Source of the DNA: Phycisphaeraceae bacterium
GTDB taxonomy: Bacteria; Planctomycetota; Phycisphaerae; Phycisphaerales; Phycisphaeraceae
DNA length: 35,438 bases
Reading direction: 5' to 3'
NCBI GenBank assembly: GCA_028284155.1
Contig: JANQSF010000089.1
Coordinates: 1 to 35,438 of the forward strand
Made by a program: the position numbers and the translations under genes. Positions 14,226-22,273 of the stretch are shown here, one piece after another. Positions within the stretch are counted from its first letter, which is position 1. Each line of letters opens with the position of its first letter. The notes under the pieces are model-generated. The model saw only the letters and a list, made by a program, of their open reading frames with translations. It searched no databases and was not told the DNA's origin.

Positions 14226-15728
14226 ATGCCACGGGGTACGCTTGGCATTGAGATCGACGCAACAAGGAACAGGGCAATCAAGGATCAGGAATCCAAGACC
14301 TGCGAAGTCATAGTGCTGGTCACGGGCACGCTGGCTGAGCCGGCGACGCGGCGCGTGGCGAAGGAGTTGCGCGCATCGGGGCGATACGCCCCGCACGTGG
14401 TCACGCTGAACATCCAGGTCGCGGCGCTGATGACGACCGAGTGGGTCGGTCGCAAACTCACCCTGCCCGACCTGCCGCGCGAGTCGATCGGTCGCGTCAT
14501 GCTACCGGGATACTGCCGCGGCGAAGTCGACGCGCTGGCGTCGCAGTTCGGCGTGTCGTTCGAGCGCGGACCGGTCAATGTACACGATCTGCCGGACTAC
14601 TTGAGTCGGGCGCGGCGTGGGATTGACGAAGGGTTTGGCGCTTACGACATCGAGATCGTGGCTGAGATCAACGAATGCCCGCGGCTGAGCCGTGGAGAGA
14701 TCGTCAGCGAGGCAGAGGCGTTGCTACGCGACGGGGCCGACGTGATCGACGTCGGCTGCGACCCGACCCCCGGAATCGGAAGCAGCGCAGATCGATCGAT
14801 GTGGGCGGACGTTGGCGACACGGTGCGCGCCCTGCGCGACATCGGTGCGCGGGTCAGTGTCGACAGCTTCCATCCGGACGAGGTCGCGGCCGCGGTTCAG
14901 GCCGGCGCCGCACTGGTGTTGAGCGTCAACAGTGGCAACCGCGAGCGCGCGAGCGAGTGGGGCGTTGAAGTCGTCGCGATCCCCGACACGCCCGACGATC
15001 TGCCCAGTTTGGACGCCACGGTCGAGCAACTCGACAAGGCCGGTGTCAAGTTCCGCATCGACCCGATCCTCGAGCCGGTCGGGTTCGGCTTCGCCAAGTC
15101 GGTCACGCGGTACGTCGAAGCTCGCCGTCGTTGGCCAAACGCCCAGATGATGATGGGTGTCGGTAACCTGTCGGAGATGACGGAGGTCGATTCAGCCGGC
15201 GTGAACATGATGTTGATCGGTTGCTGTCAGGAACTGAACATTCGAAGCGTCTTGACGACACAGGTCATCAACTGGGCGCGGTCGAGTGTGCGTGAGATCG
15301 ACCTGGCCCGGCGCGTCGTACATCATGCGTTGAAGCATGGCTCGCCGCCGAAACACATCGACGATCGACTGGTCATGTTGCGCGACCCGAAACTCCGCGA
15401 ACCGACGCGTGACGAGTTGAACAAACTCGCCGCCGAGCTGACCGATCGCAATGTCAGATTGTTCGTCGCCAAGGACGCGATCCACGCGATGCGCAACGGC
15501 GTTTACGTCGAGGGCGAAGACCCGTTTGAGCTGTTCAAAGAACTAGGCATCGACGACGCGTCGCACGCGTTTTACCTGGGCTACGAAATGGCCAAGGCCG
15601 TAACAGCGATGACTTTGGGCAAGAATTACGTACAGGACGAGCCGTTGCGATGGGGTATGTTAACGCGCGACGAGGTGAGCCATCACGGGCGTGAACGGCG
15701 GAGTGAATCGACAGAGGAAAACAGATGA
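14226..15728 (+). CDS. Dihydropteroate-synthase-like protein of the H4MPT pathway
   Basis: 500 residues. An N-terminal domain (about 29-130, LVTGTLAEPATRRVAKEL; DUF6513-like) precedes a pterin-binding TIM barrel. In the barrel, IEIVAEINECPRLSRGEI is followed by LRDGADVIDVGCDPTPGIG (about 165-183) and ARVSVDSFHPDEVAAAVQAG. The barrel matches DHPS, which couples a pterin pyrophosphate to an arylamine. In this pathway the arylamine would be beta-RFA-phosphate, not p-aminobenzoate, as for archaeal DHPS-related proteins. The C-terminal 120 residues form an extra domain. The first 28 residues look non-conserved, so the true start may be the GTG near 14312. The gene lies with beta-RFAP synthase, the enzyme making that arylamine. 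Confidence 0.88.
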   Translation: MPRGTLGIEIDATRNRAIKDQESKTCEVIVLVTGTLAEPATRRVAKELRASGRYAPHVVTLNIQVAALMTTEWVGRKLTLPDLPRESIGRVMLPGYCRGEVDALASQFGVSFERGPVNVHDLPDYLSRARRGIDEGFGAYDIEIVAEINECPRLSRGEIVSEAEALLRDGADVIDVGCDPTPGIGSSADRSMWADVGDTVRALRDIGARVSVDSFHPDEVAAAVQAGAALVLSVNSGNRERASEWGVEVVAIPDTPDDLPSLDATVEQLDKAGVKFRIDPILEPVGFGFAKSVTRYVEARRRWPNAQMMMGVGNLSEMTEVDSAGVNMMLIGCCQELNIRSVLTTQVINWARSSVREIDLARRVVHHALKHGSPPKHIDDRLVMLRDPKLREPTRDELNKLAAELTDRNVRLFVAKDAIHAMRNGVYVEGEDPFELFKELGIDDASHAFYLGYEMAKAVTAMTLGKNYVQDEPLRWGMLTRDEVSHHGRERRSESTEENR

Positions 15729-15922
15729 ACACGGATGGGCAGAGATTTAGTATGCACAGATTGTTGAGCAGGAAGCCATGATTGCAGGAGGCCAGAACTG
15801 GAGCGAATTGTTTTGACAGGTTGGCGTTGGTGTGATCGCGCAACAATGAAGTAATCGTGACTGACTCGCCCGGTCTTCAACCCATCTGTGTCCATCTGTG
15901 TCCATCTGTGGTTCCAATCATC
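15729..15922. repeat. Intergenic ATCTGTG-type short repeats
   Basis: CAGATGAACACGGATGGGCA at 15722-15741 faces an inverted, more regular set at 15882-15911, where CCATCTGTGT is tandemly repeated about three times. About 140 bp separates them. The unit is close to the ATCCGTG repeats at 13725. Such motifs are scattered between genes in many planctomycete genomes. There is no gene in the gap. Confidence 0.65.
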
Positions 15923-16555
15923 ATGACCCAATCACGCGACGACAACACGCGCATCCTCGAAGGTGTGATGACGACAGTCGCGTCCGAGCCGACTGATTCG
16001 CCGATCGAGTCGCGTATCAACATCGCGCCGATGGGTCCGATCGTGACGGACGCGATGGACCGGTTCATCTTTCGTCCGTTCAAAACCTCGACGACCTATC
16101 ACAACCTGAAGTCGACGGGTCAGGGTGTATTTCACGTCACGGACGACGTGCTGTTGTTGGCCCGCGCGGCGGTCGGCCGAGTGGAGCCCGACGATGATTT
16201 GCCGATTCGGAAGGCCGAGCACGTCGACGGATTGGTGTTGTCCGGCGCCTGCCGTTACTATGAGTTGCGTGTCGTCGAGTTGGACGATCGCGATGAACGC
16301 ACGACCATTGTGGCCCACGCGGTTGCACGCGGCACATTGCGACCCTTCTTCGGCTTGAACCGTGCGATGCATGCGGTGGTTGAAGCGGCGATCCTCGCGA
16401 CGCGGATTCACCTGACCGGTACGGCATCCGTGCTTGCGGAATATGACCGGCTGGACGTGCCGATTGAAAAGACGGGGTCGGCGCGCGAAAGGCAGGCGAT
16501 GAACGAATTGCGACAGTTTGTCGAGCGGAAACGGGCGGCACAAGAGACGTCATGA
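15923..16555 (+). CDS. DUF447 family protein of the methanopterin gene cluster
   Basis: 210 residues. The family hallmark is ILEGVMTTVA near the start, then NIAPMGPIVTD and FKTSTTYHNLKSTGQGVFHV. VDGLVLSGACRYYELRVVEL and FFGLNRAMHAVVEAAILATR follow. DUF447 proteins have a split-barrel flavin-binding-like fold and are encoded in H4MPT/methanofuran gene clusters of methanogens and methylotrophs; no reaction is assigned. ATG 15923 is the last start that keeps the conserved ILEGVMTT; ATG 15968 would cut it. The stop overlaps the next start as ATGA (16552-16555), so translation is coupled with beta-RFAP synthase. Confidence 0.9.
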   Translation: MTQSRDDNTRILEGVMTTVASEPTDSPIESRINIAPMGPIVTDAMDRFIFRPFKTSTTYHNLKSTGQGVFHVTDDVLLLARAAVGRVEPDDDLPIRKAEHVDGLVLSGACRYYELRVVELDDRDERTTIVAHAVARGTLRPFFGLNRAMHAVVEAAILATRIHLTGTASVLAEYDRLDVPIEKTGSARERQAMNELRQFVERKRAAQETS

Positions 16556-17541
16556 TCGAAATTCGGACTCCAAGTCGGCTGCATTTCGGGTTGCTCGCGC
16601 TGGGCGCGATGCGCTCGCGGCAGTTCGGCGGCGTCGGGTTGATGGTCCGCGAACCGGACCTCGTGGTTCGGGTCGAGCGTGCCGACGACGGGTTCGACGC
16701 GTCTGGGCCGATGACCGACCGCGCGGTCGCATTTGCCAAACGATTTGCCGAGCGCGCGCAGCAGCGGAGTATCGGGCGCGCGATTTCCGGTGCGCGCATC
16801 AGCGTACGACGTGCGCCGCGGCCCCACACCGGGCTTGGCACAGGCACGCAGTTGGCGATGGCCGTGGCGCGTGGGCTGGCGGCGCTGATCGGGCGCGACG
16901 AATTGGGGCCGGCTGAACTTGCCCGGCTAGTCGGTCGGGGCAGACGCTCAGCCATTGGGCTGCACGGTTTCTTTCATGGCGGGCTGATCGTCGAAGGCGG
17001 CAAGCGCGACAGTGACGGTGTTTCGCCGATGGTCGTGCAGCAATCGTTTCCGGATGATTGGCCGATCGTCGTGGTGACTCCCGAACGGCTGGCCGGGTTG
17101 GCTGGTCAACGCGAGACGCACGCATTCAGCACGATGACGCCGACGCCCGATTCGGTGACGGGTCGTTTGTGCGAGTTGACGCTACTCGGCCTGCTGCCGG
17201 CCGTGATCGAGCGCGACCTGGATACGTTCGGCGACGCGCTGTACGAAATGCAGCAGGTCGTCGGCCAGTGCTTTGCGGCAGCGCAGGGAGGCGTTTACGC
17301 CGACCCGATGCTCGAGCGCATCGTCGGCTGCATCCGCGAGTCAGGTGTGCGCGGGGTCGGCCAAAGCTCGTGGGGGCCAACGGTCTACGCGGTCACGCCG
17401 AACGAGCAGGTCGCCGACGAGATCGCGAGGCGTGTGCGGGATCGGTTCGACCTCGCGGATACGGAAGTCCGCGTGACCTGGGCCGATAATCAGGGCAGTT
17501 CATTGAAAGAGATCAAGTCGGGTGCGCGTGAGCCTTCGTGA
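16552..17541 (+). CDS. mptG: Beta-ribofuranosylaminobenzene 5'-phosphate (beta-RFAP) synthase
   Basis: 329 residues of the GHMP-kinase-like fold. The N-terminus IEIRTPSRLHFGLLALG and the Gly-rich segment HTGLGTGTQLAMAVARGLAA correspond to the family's substrate-phosphate loop. GRGRRSAIGLHGFFHGGLIVEGG, given as two parts here (GRGRRSAIGLH and GFFHGGLIVEGG), and VGQSSWGPTVYAV are also diagnostic. The enzyme joins p-hydroxybenzoate or p-aminobenzoate to PRPP with loss of CO2 and is the committed step of H4MPT synthesis. It marks this organism as making its own methanopterin-type carrier. It is translationally coupled to the DUF447 gene upstream. Confidence 0.95.
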   Translation: MIEIRTPSRLHFGLLALGAMRSRQFGGVGLMVREPDLVVRVERADDGFDASGPMTDRAVAFAKRFAERAQQRSIGRAISGARISVRRAPRPHTGLGTGTQLAMAVARGLAALIGRDELGPAELARLVGRGRRSAIGLHGFFHGGLIVEGGKRDSDGVSPMVVQQSFPDDWPIVVVTPERLAGLAGQRETHAFSTMTPTPDSVTGRLCELTLLGLLPAVIERDLDTFGDALYEMQQVVGQCFAAAQGGVYADPMLERIVGCIRESGVRGVGQSSWGPTVYAVTPNEQVADEIARRVRDRFDLADTEVRVTWADNQGSSLKEIKSGAREPS

Positions 17542-17680
17542 TTGGGTTCAGATTTCTCGCGGCTTGTTCATCTGCGGCTGAGCCGATCCGATAACACATG
17601 TTGCTGGCTTATCGGCCGCTGGGTGGTGCATCGGTTGTCCATACGCCGATATCCCCAAGCCAAACCGTTCGGCGGTCATT

Positions 17681-17699
17681 GCGCGCAGCGTCTGCGCGC
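17681..17699. other. GC-rich perfect hairpin upstream of the ABC-secretin frame
   Basis: GCGCGCAG-CGT-CTGCGCGC is an 8-bp perfect stem with a 3-base loop. It sits 28 bp before the ATG at 17727 in the 185-bp gap after the beta-RFAP synthase gene. No T-run follows. It could end transcription from the C1 genes or act in the leader of the next mRNA. A weaker CCGATAA/TTATCGG pair lies at about 17589-17617. Confidence 0.35.
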
Positions 17700-17726
17700 A
17701 GGTCGAACAGCTCTGCGAGGCTCGCG

Positions 17727-20700
17727 ATGCGGCCAACGACGCGACAGCCCGGCACGACGGACGACCACGGGTCGTTGCGTAGGCTGGCGACGTTGCTTCG
17801 GCCGCACGGTTGGCGACTAACGGTCGTGGGGTTAATGCTCATCGGGTTAGCCGTCGTCAACATGGCAGTTCCCGCGTCGATCGCGCTGTTGCTGAACGAC
17901 GTGTTCCCGAACCAGCGGTGGCCGCTGCTCTGGCTCATCCTCGGGGGCATCCTCGCCGTTTACCTCTTGCGCAACCTGCTTTATTTCGGCAGCAAGTACA
18001 CGGCCGTAAGCATCGGCGAGGGGGTTTCGTTTCGGTTGCGCAACCGTCTGTTCGAGCGATTGCAGCAGATGAGCCTGCGGTTTTACAAGCAGAATCAGCC
18101 GGGCAAGCTCTCCAGCCGCGTGATGAACGACAGTTTTGTCGTCCAGTCATTCATCCAGGACGACCTGCCGACGCTGTTGCAGGCGTCGTTTCGGTTTATC
18201 TGCATCGTGGCGATCATCTACGCGGTGAACTGGAAGCTCGCGCTGGTGAGCACGATCGTCCTTCCGCTGCACCTGATCGCCTTCGCCCGCTTCAAGCGAC
18301 CGATCAAGTCGGCCAGCGGGGTGGCGCAGGAACACCTGGCCGTTGTGCAGGGCAACCTGATCGAAAAATTCCTCGGCGTGGAGGTCGTCAAGGCTTGCAC
18401 GGCGGAGCAGCGCGAGAACGACGCATTTACCGATGCGATCGACGCCTCGCGGCGAAGTCAACTCCGCAGCAAGGTATTCCACGTCACGCAAAAAGTCGTT
18501 GGCGATCTGCTGGTCGGGCTGGGCACGATTGGCTTGCTGTGTTTCGGCGCATTTCAGGTCATGAAACGGCATGACCCGATGGCGCCGGGGACGTTTATCG
18601 CCTTCTTCGGTTACGTCGGGATGCTCTACCCGACGGTGTTGGAACTGACCAGCGGTTTTGCGAAGCTGACACGCACGACGGCGAGCGTCGATCGCGTGTT
18701 TGAGGTGCTCGAATCGACGGAGGGCGAGCGCCCAAGCTTCGGCCCGACACTTTGGCCGACACTCGACGGGCGGGTGAAGTTCGATGGCGTGAGCTTCGCG
18801 TATGAAGACGGCGTGCGTGTGTTGCACGACGTCAGCTTCGAGGTCGAGCCGGGCCAGGTCTGCGCGATCGTCGGGCCGAGCGGCGCGGGCAAGACCACGC
18901 TGGTCAACCTGCTGCCGCGCTTCATGGAGCCGACCGAAGGCCGCGTGCTCGTCGACGGCGTCGACGTGCGCGAGGTCGACGTGCGGCACCTGCGCTCGAC
19001 GATCGGTGTCGCGTTTCAGGAGTGTTTCCTGTTCAACTCGACGATCTTCGAAAACTTGCGCTACGCCCGGCCGGACGCGTCGATCGATGAGATCGTGCTC
19101 GTCGCGCGCAGAACGGGCGCACACGACTTCATTTTAAGCCTGCCGGACGGCTACAGCACGGTCGTGGGCGACCAGGGTTTGAGTCTTTCGCGGGGTGAGA
19201 AGCAGCGGATCACGTTGACGCGCGCGATGCTGAGTCAGCCGCGCGTCTTGATTCTTGACGAGGCCACCGCGTCGCTGGACGGCGCGAGCGAGGACCGCAT
19301 CGTGCCCGAGATTCTGGACTTCATGCGTGACAGGACGACGCTCATGATTACTCACCGGCCCGAGATGTTGCGACACGCCAACCACGTGATCTGCCTGGAG
19401 AAGGGACGGGTCGTGTTTCAGGGTCGGCCTGAAGACCTGCCGATCGACGCGCTGCGGGATGTCTCGCCGTACCGATTGCCCGTCGCCGAAAAGAGGGGGG
19501 ACGCGTCTGAGTCGCGCGGGATCATGGGGCCGTGGCGGCGTGCGGTGGCCGTGCTGTTGGCGGCGACGGTCGGGTGGGGCGTCTCTGCGCAGGCGATCGG
19601 CGACGACGCGGCACCTGCTGAACAGCCGCCAACGCCCGAGACGGCGGCCGTCGAATCACCTGCCGCGCCGAAGCCGACAAGCCCGACGGGCAAGTTCGTT
19701 GCGTTGCCCGGTGTGAACACGATCGCGGTGCAGGACCTGATCGACGTTGTCGTGACCAAACTGCAGGCGACGCACGGCTACGAGCTTGCGGGCGAGGCTG
19801 ACGCGGCGACGTTGCCGGCCATTCCCGACGGCGTCCTGCACGCACGCTCATTAGTGCGGCGTCGGCCGGGCGAGGCGACGCGCGTGTTGCAGATCGGGTT
19901 CCGCGTTTTCCGCAGTCAGCCGATCCACCTGTGGATGTACGGTCAGGTCGATGACGAAGGCGGCGCGCAAGCCAATCCCGATACGGCCGCGTTGGAGAAG
20001 GCCGCGACCGACGCGCAGCAAGCCAACACCGCGCGCAACGACACGCTGACGATCGGCGACCTGCGGGCCGAGACGATCACGCTCAGTTATGCGGAGGTCG
20101 ACCGCGCCCTGGCCGTGCTCAAGACGCTTGGTTACGAGGTGATCGACTTCAACGCGGCGGCGAGCACGATCAAGGGCATGCAACTGATCGAGCCGAGCAA
20201 GCCGGCCGACCCGAAAAAGCTCCCGATCATCATGGGCTTACCGTCGACAGCCGTCACGTCGTTGGTGGGCGGTACAAAAACCACGGCCGGCTCGTTCGGT
20301 ATCACGATGACGCCGAGCGTCGCGACCGAACTGCCCGACCACACGCACACGGCACCGATCATGAAGCTCGTCGTGCTGTACGACCCGGCCCGCCCGGAGC
20401 AACTCGGCGCGCTGAAGGACCGCATCACGACGACGATCGACCTGCCGGCCCGGCAGATCCTGATCGAGGCGATGGTGCTCGAAATCTCGGAAACGGGGCT
20501 CAAACAACTCGGGGTCGAGTGGGAATTGGAATCGCCAGGCGGCAAGCTCGACGCGCTGCGCGTCGGCAGGTTGCCCGCGTTTTTAGCGACCAACGACGAG
20601 GTGCCGACCGTTGACGTGCGTTTCCGCGACATCTTCGGCGAGTTCCGCGCCAAGGTACAGGCGCTCGTCCGCGAGGGCAAGGCCGAGGTGCTCAGCCGCC

Positions 20701-22136
20701 CGAGCGTGTTGGCGTTGGACAACCGGCAGGCGTCGATCCGTGTGGGCGAGGAGATCCCCGTTGCGACGAGCGCCTCGGGCGTGCGCGGCGGCGACAAGCT
20801 GACATTCGACTTCAAATACATCCCCGTGGGCATCCTGCTTAACACCCGCCCGCGCGTCGATGCGCGTGGCGAGATGGTCTCGATGCAGATCGATGGGATC
20901 GTGTCCGCGCAGGTGCCGGGACAGGACCTCGTCGTGACCGACTCGGCCGGCAACGAGTTGGTGCGCGCCCCGCGTATCAGCACACGCCGTGTGCAGACCT
21001 ACACGCGCATCGCCAACAATACGCCGTTTATCATCGGCGGCCTGATCAGCAAAGACGAGACGGAGCAGGTCGACAAGGTTCCACTGCTTGGCGACATCCC
21101 GATCGTCGGCAACGCGTTCCGTTCGACGCGCAAGGACCTGCTTAAGCGCGAGGTTATCATCGTGATCACACCGTTCGTCCTGCCGGAGCCGTCACTGGTC
21201 GGCAGAACGCTGCCGAAAGACGAGGACGCGTTCGACAGTTTCGACCACCTGCTGTTCCGCGACGCATACCGGTTGCGCGCCGAAGACGTGTTCGACCTGT
21301 CTTTCCTCGCGAACAACCCGAAGCTGGCTGAGGCCCGCGCGTTCACCAACGCGCTGGTGCGTCGCAACCCGCACTTTGCCGATATCGAGCCATTCGCGCA
21401 CTTCGTTGGCCGACGCATCCCGGGCGAAGAGATCCTGGTCTACCGCCAGATGTACGAGGTGATCAAACGCAAGTCGTTGAGCGAGTCGATCCGTGTGTCG
21501 AAGCTGATCTTCTTCAAGCCGGACGCCGCATCGGAGTCGGGCTTCCGCGTGCAGTTCCTTTCGCCGTACCTGCGCGACACGGCTGAAGTGAAGACTGCGG
21601 GCCGGGATGCCGATGATCTGGCCGACGTGTTCGGCCGGCTCAAGGGCAAGGCCGTCGCGTTGACCTACACGGTGCGCGACGACGGCGCGGACCCGGCGGC
21701 GATCCTCCGTCAACCCGTGCCGGAGGTCCGAGTGATCGACTGCCCCGACCGCGAGTCGTGGGAACACCAGTTGTGGCAGCTCAATCAGCCCGACGAGCAA
21801 GGGCGGCAGCGGCACACCATCCTGCTTCAGGACGGGCGCGACTTGACCAGGTTGAAGCGGGCAGTGCTCGTTAAGAAGACGGTGCACCTGAACGCCAACC
21901 GGCGGTCGTTGACGCTCGATAACTTTGCACTCGGTCGGCTGCTGCTCATGCCCACGGTCAACGAGCAAAAGGTCAACCTGATCGACGCGGAGACGGCCAA
22001 GTACTTCTTCCTGACGGAGATGTATTACTCGGCCCTGCGTCAGGAGATGTCGAATGCCGCGGCCGCGTTGAAACGGGCCAAGGACGACCCGCGTGTTCGC
22101 CGGTACCTGGTGGACGAAGCGAACGGCCTTGATTGA
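17727..22136 (+). CDS. MsbA-type ABC exporter continuous with a secretin (fusion, or two genes)
   Basis: One open frame of 1469 codons. Residues 1-599 are a complete half-size ABC exporter with a membrane domain. Its motifs are Walker A GPSGAGKTT (Lys389), signature LSRGEKQ (487-493), Walker B LILDEA (Asp511, Glu512) and switch His543. Residues 600-623 read MGPWRRAVAVLLAATVGWGV-SAQA, a textbook signal peptide with an AxA cleavage site. Residues 624 to about 1150 are a type II/III-type secretin; ILIEAMVLEISE and VPLLGDIPIVGNAF (1118-1131) are diagnostic. The last 320 residues are an unrecognised extension. ATG 17727 has GAGG at 17717-17720. One extra G in the G6 run at 19495-19500 would end the ABC part at TGA 19508-19510, leaving ATG 19524 to start the secretin. 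The export substrate is unknown; lipid or polysaccharide is typical for the ABC class. Confidence 0.85.
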   Translation: MRPTTRQPGTTDDHGSLRRLATLLRPHGWRLTVVGLMLIGLAVVNMAVPASIALLLNDVFPNQRWPLLWLILGGILAVYLLRNLLYFGSKYTAVSIGEGVSFRLRNRLFERLQQMSLRFYKQNQPGKLSSRVMNDSFVVQSFIQDDLPTLLQASFRFICIVAIIYAVNWKLALVSTIVLPLHLIAFARFKRPIKSASGVAQEHLAVVQGNLIEKFLGVEVVKACTAEQRENDAFTDAIDASRRSQLRSKVFHVTQKVVGDLLVGLGTIGLLCFGAFQVMKRHDPMAPGTFIAFFGYVGMLYPTVLELTSGFAKLTRTTASVDRVFEVLESTEGERPSFGPTLWPTLDGRVKFDGVSFAYEDGVRVLHDVSFEVEPGQVCAIVGPSGAGKTTLVNLLPRFMEPTEGRVLVDGVDVREVDVRHLRSTIGVAFQECFLFNSTIFENLRYARPDASIDEIVLVARRTGAHDFILSLPDGYSTVVGDQGLSLSRGEKQRITLTRAMLSQPRVLILDEATASLDGASEDRIVPEILDFMRDRTTLMITHRPEMLRHANHVICLEKGRVVFQGRPEDLPIDALRDVSPYRLPVAEKRGDASESRGIMGPWRRAVAVLLAATVGWGVSAQAIGDDAAPAEQPPTPETAAVESPAAPKPTSPTGKFVALPGVNTIAVQDLIDVVVTKLQATHGYELAGEADAATLPAIPDGVLHARSLVRRRPGEATRVLQIGFRVFRSQPIHLWMYGQVDDEGGAQANPDTAALEKAATDAQQANTARNDTLTIGDLRAETITLSYAEVDRALAVLKTLGYEVIDFNAAASTIKGMQLIEPSKPADPKKLPIIMGLPSTAVTSLVGGTKTTAGSFGITMTPSVATELPDHTHTAPIMKLVVLYDPARPEQLGALKDRITTTIDLPARQILIEAMVLEISETGLKQLGVEWELESPGGKLDALRVGRLPAFLATNDEVPTVDVRFRDIFGEFRAKVQALVREGKAEVLSRPSVLALDNRQASIRVGEEIPVATSASGVRGGDKLTFDFKYIPVGILLNTRPRVDARGEMVSMQIDGIVSAQVPGQDLVVTDSAGNELVRAPRISTRRVQTYTRIANNTPFIIGGLISKDETEQVDKVPLLGDIPIVGNAFRSTRKDLLKREVIIVITPFVLPEPSLVGRTLPKDEDAFDSFDHLLFRDAYRLRAEDVFDLSFLANNPKLAEARAFTNALVRRNPHFADIEPFAHFVGRRIPGEEILVYRQMYEVIKRKSLSESIRVSKLIFFKPDAASESGFRVQFLSPYLRDTAEVKTAGRDADDLADVFGRLKGKAVALTYTVRDDGADPAAILRQPVPEVRVIDCPDRESWEHQLWQLNQPDEQGRQRHTILLQDGRDLTRLKRAVLVKKTVHLNANRRSLTLDNFALGRLLLMPTVNEQKVNLIDAETAKYFFLTEMYYSALRQEMSNAAAALKRAKDDPRVRRYLVDEANGLD
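19495..19592 (+). other. G6 run, alternative start and signal peptide at the ABC/secretin junction
   Basis: Six Gs at 19495-19500 lie in the codons AGG-GGG-GAC. A +1 change here brings the TGA at 19508-19510 into frame. ATG 19524 then opens a protein with Arg-Arg, a hydrophobic core and an AQA cleavage site ending near 19595. The GA-GGGGGG tract is too far from ATG 19524 (23 bases) to be an ideal ribosome site. The junction therefore supports fusion, slippage or an indel about equally. Confidence 0.5.
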
Positions 22137-22207
22137 GAATCGCGTGCGGATCGACCGGCATTATCGTCGCATGGATGCCCTTTCGGCATTGCGTCGGGCA
22201 TTGTCCT

Positions 22208-22265
22208 TGCCGTGCCGCCCGCTGGCTGCGATAATCTCGCCGCTGCCGGATGGCGGCCTAAGGAG
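22208..22265 (+). promoter_or_regulatory. Candidate efp promoter and ribosome-binding site
   Basis: TTGCCG at 22208-22213, a 16-base spacer and GATAAT at 22230-22235 form a plausible sigma-70-type promoter. AAGGAG at 22260-22265 is a strong ribosome site 8 bases before the GTG start of efp and fixes that start. Confidence 0.55.
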
Positions 22266-22273
22266 TCACGCAC

